Assembly: GCA_963662175.1 (NCBI GenBank)
Contig: OY759221.1
Location: 27,577,027 to 27,641,026, forward strand
Direction of reading: 5' to 3'
From: Aradus depressus
Lineage: Eukaryota > Arthropoda > Insecta > Hemiptera > Aradidae
DNA: 64,000 bases
Below, one piece after another: positions 10,144-21,814 of this stretch. The position numbers were made by a program, and so were the translations under genes. Every line of letters begins with the position of its first letter. The first letter of the stretch is position 1. The notes beneath the pieces are model-generated. The model searched no databases. It was not told where the DNA came from and worked only from the letters and a program-made list of their open reading frames with translations.

Positions 10144-10960
10144 CAATTTTTATTTGTGTTACTTTTTATTCATTTAATTTATTTAACTCTTTATTGCCAC
10201 AATATTTTATGGATTTTAACAGAACCTGTTTCTTTGTTGATGATGAGGGTATCCTCGAAAGCCGGCTAGTAAATATTAATAAAATCTGTGAGAGGTCAGA
10301 CTATGTTTTATTTTACAATCTTGAAATAATCACTTCTCATTGCCTCATCTATCTTCATATTATTATTATCTTTAATGTTTCTATAATTTCTTTATTTTTT
10401 CCCTATTTTTTAATATTCAAAAATGTATATATCAGGCCAAACCCTTTGCTTAAAAGATGTATTTCCTAAGGGCTTATAAAGAAAATGAATTGAGTTCGAG
10501 CTGGTGAAGTTCTTTGATACTTTAAAAAAATGTATTTCATACACAAATGTTTTCTCCTTTGAAATAAGTACCAACAGTAGACTTGTGACTTAGGTCCGTC
10601 CCCCCAAAGCGTTTATCTGTAAGATTTAGTTGTGGGAAAACGTTGAGTTTTCCAGATGTTGGCCAATCCAGAGGCCATGTATTCCCAGTTAAGAGATAGG
10701 CCTGGATTCCCCGGGTCCCAGAACAACCACCCTGAACGATGTCTTCATAAATCGCCCCTTATCCCGAGTGTAGTCCTCAGCCTAGTCTAGTTTGGTTCAC
10801 AGCCAACTTCCTATTCCTTAGGCACAACTAAATCAAGAACGGTACAGAAATTCAGGAACAAGATGATCGTGTGGATAGCATTGCTAACTGTTTTTTTGAG
10901 TTGTCAAAGTTCAAAAATATTGTTCTTGTGATAATAATAATTTATTGTGGCTAAAAAGAG
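10144..10960. other. No gene recognised
   Basis: A 91-codon plus-strand frame at 10194-10469 is Ile/Phe/Leu-rich, matches AT-rich composition and resembles no family I know. Nothing else is visible up to the next SINE1. Confidence 0.55.
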
Positions 10961-11186
10961 GGCTCCGGGAGCACAAAGAAAGCGTGCTTGTCTGCTGAGC
11001 TCAAGATTTAGTCTGGGAGGTGAAAAAAAACTGTGACTAATGCCGTTCTTCAGGTGGGACGTTAAGCGATGGTACCAAGATTGTACAGTGTCAGGTATTC
11101 GTTAAAGACCTTTCTTTATCCACCAGAACGACGAAAGCGCTTTGGTAATATGACTTCGTAGTTGAAGCCCAGGCAGGCATGAACCA
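10961..11186 (+). mobile_element. SINE1 relic
   Basis: Heavily decayed: GGTGGGACGTTAAGCGATGG, TTCGTTAAAGACC and CCACCAGAACGACGAAAGCG survive, with several internal deletions. This is probably an old insertion. Confidence 0.65.
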
Positions 11187-11221
11187 CACAATAACTAATC
11201 GCAAGGTTCTGGATAAACATA

Positions 11222-11866
11222 CAGTAAAATCCGGTTATAACGATATTCATAGGACCAAGAAAAATACATCGTTATATCCGGAACCAAACTGTTATAATAT
11301 CGAAGCTCCGACACTAAGTTTTTGATTGTTTCTCCTTTCTCAATCCTATTTATGATTTTCACTTTTTCTTCAATAGAAAATGCGCGACGTTTGTTCGAAG
11401 TCATTTTCAATTCAATTTTTACACTGTCACGATCCCTACGAAGGCAAAGGAAAGACTAATCTGAAACTAGGAATATACGCACTAGAAGGGAAGAAGGGAG
11501 TTCGAAGAATATTCTACAAGGGGGAAATGGAATGACTCATTGCGCTCGGAAAGAGTAAACAAGAACCGTGTTTAAAACCTTTTTCTATAATGTTCGTATT
11601 TTTCATCTGTTCAAAACTCATACTGTTTTACCCAATTGTATATGTATTTGCGTATATACATATATATTATATCGTTATAACCGGAATGAAAAAACAACTT
11701 TTTCTTATGTTTTACATCGTTTTATACGGAATATCGTTATACCTAACATCGTTATATCCGGATTTATTTCTTCACTTTTAAATAGCAAACCAAACTAGAT
11801 AAGGGTTTTATATCGTTATATCCGGAAAATCGTTGTATCAGGAATCGTTATAAAAGGATTTCACTG
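11222..11866 (-). mobile_element. pogo/Tigger-like DNA transposon relic, TA target duplication
   Basis: Inverted ends start CAGTRAAATCC and continue into TTATAACGAT. TA duplicates flank both sides (11220-11221 and 11867-11868). Copies of ATCGTTATATCCGGA occur inside both ends (near 11269, 11749 and 11812) as subterminal repeats. The ends and target fit the pogo/Tigger group. A remnant of the transposase N-terminus lies at 11297-11410. The 645-bp length shows that most of the transposase has been deleted. Confidence 0.8.
11297..11410 (-). pseudogene. Transposase N-terminus fragment (CENP-B/pogo type)
   Basis: From the ATG at 11410 the first ~35 residues (MKMTSNKRRAFSIEEKVKII, then a Glu/Lys-rich helix) read like the N-terminal helix-turn-helix of CENP-B-like pogo transposases, which binds the element ends. 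After that the frame runs into the terminal repeat. No catalytic DDE domain remains. Confidence 0.7.
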
Positions 11867-11967
11867 TATTTAAATATCGTGTCGACACATTCTTTTTGTC
11901 GGGAGTTATCGTCTTCACACGTGACACAGACATACATAATACACACATAGATAATAGGTCAGATATT

Positions 11968-12345
11968 TTATGTTGTTTTCACCGGAATAAATCATTTCTA
12001 TGTGCGTATACCTGTGAGCAGGATAACTCCAAATAAATTGTACGTATCGACACGAAATTTTGTCCATTCAATACCCCATAGTAACAATACTCATTTTCAG
12101 CCGAATCGAAGAGAAGGGAGATTTTGACGACGGGGCACGAGCCAAGAACTGTAATAACTGACGATGTAATAAATGTATTAACATACAATTTAGTATGATT
12201 CAGAAGCCCCTATGTAAGTCAACTATGGATTTTTAGCTTAAAAGATCGGACACTAGAGCTCAAAAGATTGGAGACTAGAGCGAAAACTTAATTGATTAAT
12301 TCGTTCTTGCAAAGTACAGTGATTTGCCGGCAAAATTAAATGACA
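11968..12345 (+). repeat. Dispersed repeat family C copy
   Basis: Family C description: a modular repeat with CATGATAACTCC-like, GTATCGACACGAAATTT, CCCCATA(A/G)GGACGACA, ATTAATTTTCAGCCGAATCG and CTAATAACTGCCGATGTAAT segments. Where ends survive (54637-55157, 58043-58612) the element begins GGAAGTTATGTAATCGGTCA and finishes with its reverse complement. This copy has the internal modules only. No protein is encoded. Confidence 0.6.
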
Positions 12346-12627
12346 ATAATTCTCTTGTTGCTGTTTTTCCTGTTTATATTATATTCTCCTTCTGAGATAA
12401 GTACCAGTTATGATTTACGAATGTGTTGTATGGATTTGACAAGGTGTTCAAATGGATTTGTCCTCGATTGTGTTACAGGAAGGTTGGGAAATATCCCGAG
12501 GTGAGAGACACATTTTATCCTGTTAAGGCCCCCAGATTTCCTCCTTCCACAAGTCCGTTTTCTTACCTTTTTTCCACCTTTATTTTTCCCAAATTCTCAT
12601 TTTTACTTCCCACAGCCAGCTATACGA

Positions 12628-12725
12628 ATTATAGGGGAAGTTATGTAATCTGCCAGAAATTCAAACTTATTTTGACCGATATTTTCCGAGTACCTGATTC
12701 CAAAAATGCTAATCTCAACACGAAT
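12628..12725 (+). repeat. Family C end fragment
   Basis: AGGGGAAGTTATGTAATCTG then CAGAAATTC and GAGTACCTGATTCCAAAAAT, as at the left end of complete family C copies. The remainder up to 12911 shows nothing I can name. Confidence 0.5.
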
Positions 12726-12911
12726 TAATCAACTTATTATTAATTCTTGGCTAGGATTTGAACGCACAGTAAAAAAAAAAACAGCTTACCTAGTAAGAAA
12801 GGTTAATTACACAGTGCAAAATGATAAAGGCACAGTAAAATGCAACAATGTAAATAAAATGTTAACCCAATAACTGTATTAGAGATGTTTTCGCCAGAGA
12901 TCTTGTGGAAG

Positions 12912-13571
12912 TTTATTGTAAATACTACTGAATAAAAACTTAGAAAAGTCAAAAATTCCAGTATATTTATATAAAATACACAATATATTTCGCTGGTTAG
13001 AGCATTGTCTAGTGTACAGGATACAGTCTTATGACTTGTGGTAATATTTTGAAAAAAGTCAAGATAGAGGGTGAGAGGGGGGGGGGGGCGGGGAGGGGTA
13101 GGAGAGGAAGAGTGAGGAAGAGGGAAAGAACAGGAGGGGGGAACTACTATACTATATCACAATTTAATCAGAAAAATAATTAAATAATATATCTCAATAT
13201 TAACCTATTACCTATATCACAATATTAACTATATCTCAATATTAGTTAGTTAATAGGTTAATATTGAGATATAGTTAATATTGTGATATAGGTAATATGT
13301 TAATATTGAGATATATTATTTAATTATTTTCGTGATTAAATTGTGATATAGTATGGTAGTTTACCCCCTCCCTCACTCTCCCCCCCCCCCGGCCAACCCA
13401 CCCCCTTCCACCCTCCATCTTGACTTTTTTCAAAATATTACCACCAGTCATAAGTCTGTATCCTGTACACTTGACAATGCTCTAACCAGCGAAATATATT
13501 TTGTTTTTTTTTATAAATATAGTGGAATTTTTGACTTGTTCTAAGTGTTTTTTTCAGTAGTATTTATAAAT
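12912..13571. mobile_element. ~660-bp foldback element (near-perfect palindrome)
   Basis: The left arm (12912-13244) and right arm (13259-13571) are reverse complements with small differences, separated by about 14 bp. Landmarks pair in order: AGTCAAAAATTCC with GGAATTTTTGACT, GAGCATTGTC with GACAATGCTC, CTATACTATATCACAATTTA with its complement near 13335, and a G-rich tract (13070-13140) with a C-rich tract (13360-13410). There is no coding capacity and no target duplication I could fix. Confidence 0.9.
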
Positions 13572-14810
13572 GTATTGCCTAGTAAGTTAATCCAATAGCA
13601 CGGTTAATAAGGCGCAGTAGGAAATTTGAGAAAAAGAAGAAGTAAAAAAAATTAAAGACTTAAAAAAGATTTAAAATGCAGAGTACAAAATTGCAGTTTA
13701 TCGAGTAAATCCAGTTGATGTATCTGAAGAAATAAAATGTTGACCCTCCCGTCGGTCCTTTTTGAAACAGTCCAGGTTCTCCTGATATAGAGAAACCCCA
13801 TGGGGGAGCATAAAAAATATATCTAATTACAAACAGGGTCATTTATTTACCATGAATATAAATCCTTTTTACTCGTCTATATATCCTTTTTACTCGTCTT
13901 TATTGTTTTTACTATTCGTTAAATACTTTCATACTAATATTTAAATTATTTACTGGGCGTTTTTGTTCACCAAACGTTAAATATTATTATATTCTACTAA
14001 CATTTAATTTATTTACTGTGAATATATCCTTCTTACCGTGAGTTTCTTTTTTTTTTACTATTCGTTTGCATTTTTAACCGTGTTATAAATTTATTATTCT
14101 GAATTTATTCTTGTAAATGTGAATTAATTTTGTTACTGTGAATAATATGTTTTCTACTGAACTTTATTTACTGTGCATTTCATTTTTATCGTTAGTTCTT
14201 TCGGCGAAATCAATTGATTGGTCTAAAAATCAATATTATATTTACACAGAAATTCTTAAGATCTTTTGCATTCCAGTTATTTTTTTTTTTTTTTTTTCGT
14301 GGCCACCTGCAACAATGATCATATCCAAAATTCGTTTACAGCCACAACGGGCACATCAAAAGGGCGGCATTTTTACGTGAATGTGTCAAAATATTGATAA
14401 GTTAAATACCCAATTAATCGAAATTTATACTTGTCGATTTTTTTTCTTTGGCTATAATCACCATGCAATTTACATTTCGTATTCATTGTTTTTGCTTAAA
14501 GGCTAAAAAATATTTGTAATCCTTAATTATGAAGAAAACAACCATAAAGAGCAGCATGTTTAATTAAATAACAAGAAAGGTAGCTACCTTGCTGCACATT
14601 GCATAGAACTGCATGCAGGGCGCTGCGTGAACTTGTTTAAACAGGAATAAAAACGAATATCGTGGATGCATTGACTTGTTTATTACTTCGAACTATAAAA
14701 GGGCTAACTTTTTAATTTTTACTGTTTTGTAGTAAAACTTGACTGGTAATTTTATGTTACATATATCTTTCTAAATATACGTTTTTATTATGATTTAAAA
14801 CGATTTAATT
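13572..14810. other. AT-rich stretch, no gene seen
   Basis: Many short T runs, one of about 17 T at 14280-14296, and no SINE or LINE signature. The short frames are chance. Confidence 0.6.
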
Positions 14811-15003
14811 GAGGGCGTCGGTAGCTCAGTGGTATGCGTGCTTGCCTTCGTGGGTTCAAAACCCGACCGAGGCCCTTAGTTTATTTTATCTGGGAGGTAT
14901 GGGACGTTAAGTGCTGGTCCCGAGCCTGTACGATGTCAGATACTCGTTAAAGACACCCTACCCTAGGTGAATAAAAATTTAGGGTATGCAAAATTTAGGA
15001 CTT
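14811..15003 (+). mobile_element. SINE1 copy, internally deleted, 3' truncated
   Basis: The head is intact at the A box (CGGTAGCTCAGTGGTATGCG), but the middle of the tRNA-like part is deleted, placing the B-box-like GGGTTCAAAACCCG close behind. A second deletion removes the CACGCCGTCC segment. It stops at TTTAGGACTTCG. Confidence 0.8.
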
Positions 15004-15054
15004 CGATTTTTTTAAAAAATAAAATATATATATTTTAAAAAAGGATCTATATGT

Positions 15055-15490
15055 TTGGGGCGGCAATTTATTTTTTTGCCCGGGGTGACGTAAAAGCTAG
15101 AGCGGCTGCTGTGCAATGCCTCTGAGGAGTAAAGGGATCACCACACAGCGCTGTCTTGAAGGCGAGCAGCGAGCCGCTCCGGACGCCAGATCCCTAAACC
15201 TGCCGAGCACACAACTCCGGAACACCAATCCATCACTTTCCAACTTGAGTGACAAAACAACATTCAAGTTTTGCAGGAGCTCAATCCCGCGCCAGTGACC
15301 GTCACTCAACGTTGTTACCAATACCATACCCCGATCTCCCTGTGTGGCCGACAGAGCCGAAACTCCGAGAGGCCTCAGCCGAACCCGGTTCACCTACACC
15401 CACTGCCGACCTAACGGTGGCAAAAACGTATACATATATATTTACACCTGAATATATTGTAACGGTCCTCTGTAGGGTAGATAATAATAA
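15055..15490. other. GC-rich island, unassigned
   Basis: Clearly richer in G+C than its surroundings and ending in ATAATAATAAATAAATAAT. An AT-rich simple tail after a GC-rich body suggests the 3' end of an unidentified retroelement on the plus strand. The frames of 60-98 codons on both strands resemble nothing I recognise. Confidence 0.35.
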
Positions 15491-15734
15491 ATAAATAATA
15501 ATTGAAAAGCGAAGAAGTATTAATTTTGTATCTGCTCTGGCGTCATTACTTCGTCGTTGTGTTACGTCACTGATGCCAAGTGATGCCACACAAGTTATTC
15601 CAGTAAATGTTGAAAATATTGTAATTACACGACTAAAAAATTTAACTGTAACAAATGAATAAATCCTCTATTTGGATATGTATGTGATATTATCCAATAT
15701 ATACACATATTATTATAATATATAATATTATTAT

Positions 15735-15974
15735 CTTGGAGGTAAAAAAAAACTTAAGCACGCCGTCCTTCGGATGGGACGTTAAGCGATGGTCCCGACC
15801 CTGTTCGATGTCAGGTACTCCTTAAAGATCCCTAGGTGAATAAAAATTTAGGGTGGCAAAATTTAGGACTCCCATAGTAGAGTCGGGCTTATGTTCACCA
15901 GAGTGACAAAAGATAGCTCTAGTAGTAGGCGATTTGACCTCGTAGTTAAAGGCCGGGCATGAGTCATAAAACTA
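15735..15974 (+). mobile_element. SINE1 copy, 5' truncated
   Basis: It begins in the body (GAGGTAAAAAAAAACTTAAG, then CACGCCGTCCTTCGGATGGG) and runs to CATGAGTCATAAAACTAACT. The tRNA-like head is absent, as expected for incomplete reverse transcription. Confidence 0.85.
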
Positions 15975-16456
15975 ACTAGCTATATAATTAAGCTTTAAAA
16001 CTGCAGTTAAAAAACGTTTTTTGTTGTCTCTTGAATAGTTGTGTTATTTGGCATATTTTCAATCGGTAAATTTGATGTAATTTTTTCTAATGACAGTTAA
16101 TAATTTGACGGATAATGGAGTGACGGAAAAAAGAGGGTCTACTGTATTGGATTTTAGATAGTTACTGGAGGAGCTGGAAGTGAATATCGGATCAAGAAGC
16201 TACAGAGAAGCAGGTAACTAATTATCGGTCATGTCGAACCCGATGTTAGATGCAGTACTGGCTCTGAAGGGCCTTGGAACTAAGTCCTGAGTCGGGCACA
16301 AAAGCGGGCCACTAGACCAGGCATAGGTAAATATTTTTAGATGTGGGCTACATTGAAAAATTCAAACGTTATGTGGGCAAAACTAAATAGATAATAACAC
16401 TCACAATTTTTGCCGGATTGCAACAATTATAGTGATGCACATAATATGTGAGATGT
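15975..16456. other. Mostly unassigned; possible hAT end near 16317
   Basis: CCAGGCATAGGTAAA at 16317-16331, followed by GATGTGGGC, resembles a hAT-type terminal repeat, but I find no partner end. Nothing else is recognised. Confidence 0.3.
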
Positions 16457-16506
16457 TGGGAAGTAACGTGACATAATATGTCACATATTATAAGTTACTT
16501 CCCCTA
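16457..16506. repeat. Short hairpin-forming inverted repeat
   Basis: GGGAAGTAAC and GTTACTTCCC flank GTGACATAATATGTCAC, itself a perfect palindrome. The outer arms resemble the GGAAGTTATGTAA ends of family C, so it may be two such ends joined. Confidence 0.55.
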
Positions 16507-16656
16507 TAAACCAAGTTTTCGCTCTTCCTCAGAGATTTCTAAATTATCAGTAAATCATCACTAAATTTTATGTTGATACATTTGTACATTGACAATTATT
16601 AGGGTTTTTGAGTTGACCGATTTAGCAGTAGAGTTATTTAGTTATTGTGACTCAAG

Positions 16657-16811
16657 TCACAAGCGCTTTAACTACGAGGTCATATCGCCTACTACCAGAG
16701 CGCTCTTCCTCACTCTGGTGGACATGAACCCGACTCTACTGTGGGAGTTCTAAATTTTGCGTATCCTAAATTTGTATTCACTTTATTAACGTGTACCTGA
16801 TATCGAACAGG
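16657..16811 (-). mobile_element. SINE1 3' half fragment
   Basis: Minus-strand body from GCGCTTTAACTACGAGGTCA to ACCTGATATCGAACAGG. It abuts a LINE fragment on the same strand without a visible spacer. Confidence 0.8.
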
Positions 16812-17108
16812 CCGGAGCGATCGGTTGGGTCCTCCAACCGACCTAATCGGCGTTTCCCGAGTGAGCTCAGGACCAGGGCATTATGTTTTGTGGCTGCGTT
16901 GTGCCGAGGATGGTCGGGTAATCCGAATTTCGGGTAATCAGCCTCACTCATCAGCTTCCCAGGTACGATCCTGTCCGGCGTATCAACTCCACTACCTGTT
17001 CTCCAGTCTCAACGCCGCCGCACGAGCAGTTCGGGCTGTCCTTCTTGATAAAGACCCTATAGTATCTGGGACGTCCCATTGGACCATTCTTTGCCCATCC
17101 TTGCCTTA
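16812..17108 (-). mobile_element. LINE 3' fragment (R1-like family), decayed
   Basis: It shares CCGGAGCGATCGGTTGGGT, GGCGTTTCCCGAG, GGTACGATCCTGTCCGGCGT and GAGCAGTTCGGGCTGTCCTT with the fragment at 49728-50262, and the later motifs with 19226-19960. It is internally deleted. On the minus strand these encode the C-terminal zinc-knuckle region of an R1-like reverse transcriptase protein, now out of frame. Confidence 0.65.
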
Positions 17109-17384
17109 ACATCTGAAGACACTTGAAGCTGAAGTACCTTATTGTTTGAGACTCTCTCTCTTCCTATAAACGTGCTCCCTAATTGTAAATTAGTCTTAAA
17201 AGGTACTCAAGGAGAAAGAAGAGAACAGACAAGGAGGAAAAACAAATTAGTATTGTATTAAACTACGGTATGAGGGCGTAGGCGAAAGAGGGAACCCCAG
17301 GGGAGGGGAAATGTGAGTCAACATTCCTCTGACTGTACCATTCCGGATAAGTGATTAATTTTACTTCACGAAGTAGACGTAATC

Positions 17385-18290
17385 GTTCAGAACGTCTTAT
17401 GGACGACAGTTATTCATTTTTAGCCAAACCGACCAAAGGGAAGGAGAGAATGGGGGGATTTTAACACAAATTCTAATAACCGTTGTAATTAATGTATCGA
17501 CAAATCCCTTAAGGACTGATCTAAAACAAAGTTAACCACTATTAATTTTCAACTAAATTGGCCAGAGGTTAAAGGGGGATCAGAGATGTATAGACACACA
17601 AGTCAACGGATGGAGAACGAAAACTTCGCTCTGGAGAAGTATATTGTCCTTGAGAACCTTGAAACGTGACATCAAGCTCGGGACCATCGCTAACGACGGC
17701 GAGCTCAACGTATTTTCTCTCCCAGGACAAAAATCTGAGGACCTCAGGTTCCGAACCCGCGATCCTGTGCTCAGTAGGTCCCTCTGAACTACCAGCGCTC
17801 TCTTACCATCCGTATAGTGTGGTGTCTAACGGAACACTGGCTAAGGTAATGAAGGTATCGACACAAAATTTCATATGTGAATTCAAAACGTTCATAGACG
17901 ACACTTATTACTTTTTACCGAAATCGGCAGAAGGGAAGGGGGGACCAGGGGGAGGGCTCAACTCAAAAACCCTAATAACTACCGATGTAATGAACTTATC
18001 GTTACAAAACTTAGTATGTGAATTTAGTAGCCCCTATGTAAATCAACTATTGAATATAACCTCAAACGTTGGTTTTGAAGGGGAATCAAAAAGGTAGTTG
18101 ATTAATTCGTTCTGGGGAAGTATCGACGATTTTTATATATGTTTACAGAATCCCATAAGGACGACGTCTAGAGTGTCAGACAAATCGGCCATAGGGAATC
18201 GTATCAAAATCAAATTTAGTACGAGGACTCAGAAGCTCCTATGTAAGTCAAATATTGATATTTAGTCCGAACGGTATTACATTGCCAATA
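17385..18290 (+). repeat. Family C copies, interrupted by a SINE1 relic
   Basis: At least two rounds of family C modules: ATTCATTTTTAGCCAAACCG near 17410, then GTATCGACACAAAATTTCAT and ACCCTAATAACTACCGATGT after 17855. A SINE1 relic lies between them. A 143-codon frame spanning 17666-18097 is a chance reading of SINE plus family C. Confidence 0.55.
17670..17803 (-). mobile_element. SINE1 head relic
   Basis: Minus-strand AGCTCGGGACCATCGCTAAC, CCTCAGGTTCCGAACCCGCG (the B-box region) and GAACTACCAGCGCTCTC. Strongly diverged. Confidence 0.55.
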
Positions 18291-19225
18291 ATTGACCGAC
18301 AACTTTTTATTTTCTTTGTCAGCTCTTGCAGTTTACCTCCTAAATTGGCCGAGTTACCTTCTCGTTATAATAATACCAACTTCTAAAAACATCTCCAACT
18401 TTTATGATGAGACAGTCTATCATTACGGCAAGTTGGTAACAAGTGAAGTTGGAAAAGGGTTTTTCCAATTTTCTCTTTGAGACATCCTAATATATATTGA
18501 TGTATGGAACTGGTTATCCAGTTTGCTTGTTCAGGGTATGAACAACTTTTCCATCCATTTGTTAGTGTTCAAATTTGAAATAGGGGCAGGGATGAAACTT
18601 TCTTATAGTCATCCAAGAACTTTTCAAAAGAGCTCCAGTTTGAGGCCAATGTTCCGACGGGTCGTTTGTCACTCAATACATCTCCCCTTTTTCCAATTTT
18701 CCATTGGCAAAACTAATTTAAATGTAAATTTTGAAAAGTCTTAACTCCGCTTTACTCTCACTGTGAAAATTTAATGTCTTCTACCAATTTACTTTTCAGA
18801 TCGCATATGCTCTTCCACAGGGAATTAAAAATTTCGAAAATTTAAATGTATTTCATTTTCGAGTTTTGAATTATTTTATAATTTATTAACAGACTACCCG
18901 GCTTCGATCACATAATTTTAAGAATTAGTTGAGATTGTCAATGCCTTCCATCTGCGTCTAGGTTTGTGATAATGCCACTCAATCGGGAAATTCGATTTGA
19001 TTTATTAATTAGATTTGATTTGCTACATTTTTAGCATACAATGGACAAAATTTAGGCAGCTCATGCAATAAATGTTGTGATTTCAGAAATAAGTTGAAAT
19101 TTTCAATGATTTGTGCTTACGTGAGATTTTTAAAACGACGTTCTACTCAATGTTCAATTCAAGACTCAAAACTAATATTAGCAGCGTCTTCTTCCCAAGC
19201 AAATCTCCACATATGAGCAAAAGCT
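18291..19225. other. No gene recognised
   Basis: AT-rich DNA. Short plus-strand frames (for example 18292-18480 and 18523-18744) match no family I know. No clear repeats. Confidence 0.55.
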
Positions 19226-19960
19226 TTTTTTTTTTTCGGGTGCTCCTGACCCCTTAGGGGGGTCGGTCACATCACCCTATGTTCTCCCAGCTCCTTACGC
19301 CGAGTGATCTCGGGATCTTATCGGGGGTTCTGTTCTGCCTGTGTCCCGGAGCCGGGGGCAGCCGCCGCACGCCTGTCGGTGGTCGGTGGGGCCCCCGGCA
19401 CCGGGTTAGTAGGCTTTCTTGATTCTCCGCCAGGAGGAGACGAACCGACCAAAAGCCAGGTAGCCAGCCTCTGTCATCAGTCGCGGCAGGTCCAGTCCCA
19501 GGTACGATCCTGTCTGGCGAATCAGCGCCGCCCTGGGCACGTCGTATAGCGGGCATTCGAGAACTACGTGTTCCGCAGTTTCGACGCCGCCACACGAGCA
19601 GGCTGGGCTGTTCTTCTTCTTAAAGAAGAAGAGCTTGGCGCTGAAGTCGCCGTGACCTGATAGCATCTGTGACATCCAATGGTCTGGTTGTACCCATGGA
19701 GAGTCAAGGCGCGTCTGGACGTCTGGGAAATAGGTGAAGGTTGTACGGCCATCTATCGATTGCGCCCAACGTTGTTGCCATCTTTCTACGATCCATTCCT
19801 GGACAATGCCCCTCAGGCGCTCTGGTCTCGCCCGTCCTTGCATCTCCCTTTCCAGGGCTTGACGCAAGGCCATGTCCGTGTCAGCCTCTATTGGTAAGCC
19901 GCGTCTACAGAAGTCCGAGGCGACGGCCCCATCCAAGACAAGGTCTGAAATGCTGAAAAA
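19226..19960 (-). mobile_element. LINE 3' fragment (R1-like) with poly(A)
   Basis: A T run at 19226-19239 marks the poly(A) of a minus-strand LINE, followed by about 165 bp of 3' untranslated sequence and an open C-terminal reading frame. The element is cut at its 5' side near 19960, so the reverse transcriptase and endonuclease are missing. Confidence 0.8.
19406..19954 (-). pseudogene. C-terminal part of a LINE ORF2 protein (R1-like)
   Basis: About 180 codons remain open. They include the region after the reverse transcriptase thumb (WQQRWAQSIDGRTTFTYFPD) and a cysteine/histidine knuckle: SGHGDF about 20 residues before C-S-C-G-G, then E-T-A-E-H-V-V-L-E-C. This CCHC-type ending is characteristic of R1-clade LINEs, where it is thought to bind nucleic acid. 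There is no RT catalytic motif, so it is a dead fragment despite the clean frame. Related fragments lie at 16812 and 49728. Confidence 0.75.
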
Positions 19961-20411
19961 TTTGATTTATGCTACATTTTTGATTTTATACATTAACCTC
20001 GAAAAGTCAACTGTTAAAGAGCTATTTTATATTTCGTTGCCCCCTCTTCCATAACCCCTCTCGCGTTACAAAATTTGGAGATTTCACATGTTCACCGTTC
20101 CAACCGGTGATGTAATTATACTATTTGTGAAATTACATGAAAATCCGATCAACCGTTAAAGCGATTCATTCATTTTGAGCCCCCTCCTCAACCCCCTCCC
20201 CCCTCTTTCGTTCAAACTATGCAAAATAGCAAGCGTATATGATATTTATAAATAATAGAAACCTACAAAATAATAAATAACTCATTTTGCAATTTTTCTA
20301 GAACCCAGCCCTCGATTTTGGGATTCGCATTTATTACGATTGTGATGTGACGATTATGACTCCACACTGTACGGGTGGGGCAAGCAGGTTTTAATTATTT
20401 ATTTTCTACTA
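19961..20411. other. No gene; short family-like module
   Basis: Around 20110-20210, TGAAAATCCGATCAACCGTTA then AGCCCCCTCC recalls the repeated module inside the Helitron at 45030-46207. Otherwise featureless AT-rich DNA. Confidence 0.4.
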
Positions 20412-20799
20412 TATGAGGAGTTTGGAGCCAGAGCGGACCAACCCACAATTTTTCGGAAAATGAGTTATTACCATCCTGATGTTGGCATAGGTTCCCTTTT
20501 TCAAAACCAGTGTGGATCACTTAGTTTCTTCACTTCAGTGATAGATAGCAGCACCTTAAGTTTAGTCCACAAGTATTTTGTGCATATATTTTCAAAGTCA
20601 CAATGGATCATACGGCCTTCAAAAACTTTATAGAACACAAAAAGGGATCACTCATCCAATACTATTCTAAAATTTCAAATATAAATAAATATTTGGGGCC
20701 CATTTATGGAGATAAACAAAATGTACTCAATTTTCAATTGCCATTTTCTACCTGTTCAGTTTCAACCAATTGGTCCGCTTTGGCTCCAAACTCCTCATA
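20412..20799. mobile_element. MITE, 388 bp, TA target duplication
   Basis: The termini are inverted repeats of about 30 bp (TATGAGGAGTTTGGAGCCAG on the left; its near-complement on the right, one mismatch). TA flanks both sides (20410-20411, 20800-20801). The interior has no transposase, so it depends on an autonomous relative. Confidence 0.75.
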
Positions 20800-21306
20800 T
20801 ACTCTCATGCTTTAAGGTTTTCATTAGTTATATTCTATATTTATATTTATTATTTATATGTGTATTCATAGATGTGTCCACTGATGATGACGCAATTGAA
20901 ACAGGTTCTGGTCGCAAATAAAACAGTGGGAAGACCACGTATTTTAAGGACTGAGTACGGCTCCTTGGGGAACACCGTCAAAAACCATTCGAAGGCACTA
21001 CCTTCATTTATGTGTTCTCTCTTTTTCAAGATTAGAATGCAAGCTTTTATAATTCTGTAAAGGATTCGGCCTTCAATTATAGCTTGCTTCAATATACTGG
21101 TATTAATCCAATTATAGGCATTGGAAATGTCTAAAAATATGGTGTAGAGAAAATGATTGTCGGGGAGAAATTGTTAAGGAACCCAGGCAAATTGTCCATC
21201 GTACTATGCTTGGAAGCCGTGTTGTGCTACTCTAACCACCACTTTTTGACTATTCTCACCCATGTTTTCAGAATGCAAGAAGATAAAACTGATCGTGACC
21301 TTCCAA
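20800..21306. other. No feature recognised
   Basis: AT-rich; short frames on both strands look like chance. Confidence 0.5.
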
Positions 21307-21453
21307 ATAAAATTTGAGCAAGCCGTCCTTCGGATGGGACATTAAGCTACGGTCCCGAGCCTGTACGATGTCAGATACTCGTGTTAAAGACTCCCTACCC
21401 TAGGTGAATACAAATTTAGGGTATGCAAAATTCAGGACTCCCATAGTTGAGTC
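21307..21453 (+). mobile_element. SINE1 body fragment
   Basis: GAGCAAGCCGTCCTTCGGAT through AGGACTCCCATAGTTGAGTC. Head and tail are absent. A further scrap of the SINE1 end (GTAGCTCTGGTAGTAGACGA) appears in each unit of the duplication at 21815-22506. Confidence 0.75.
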
Positions 21454-21814
21454 CTGGGGGTCTGTTCTGTCATGGCAGACTGGAAGCTGAGTTACCAGGG
21501 CGGGGCCAGCTTCTCTCTGGAGGAGACCATCCAGATACTCAATGGATTGGTACTCACTCGTGTCTATTCATACAGGATGCTACCAAATACAGGGAATTTC
21601 TTGTTGAACAATTTAATTATTAAATAATATATTTAAAATAACCTTTACAGTTACATCCATGTTGTTCTTTTTTTTCGTATTACAGTACCTATAGTTTATT
21701 GTACCATGTTATTACAATTGTTATTGCTATTTCTATTCTGCCTATCTGTCATATTATTATTATTTTTTTTTTTTTTTACTTTCTTTATTTTATTTATACA
21801 TGTCTTATTGGTAC

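Noticed and set aside
17666..18097. 143-codon plus-strand frame as a gene
   Set aside because: It reads through a minus-strand SINE1 relic into family C repeats; both are non-coding dispersed repeats.
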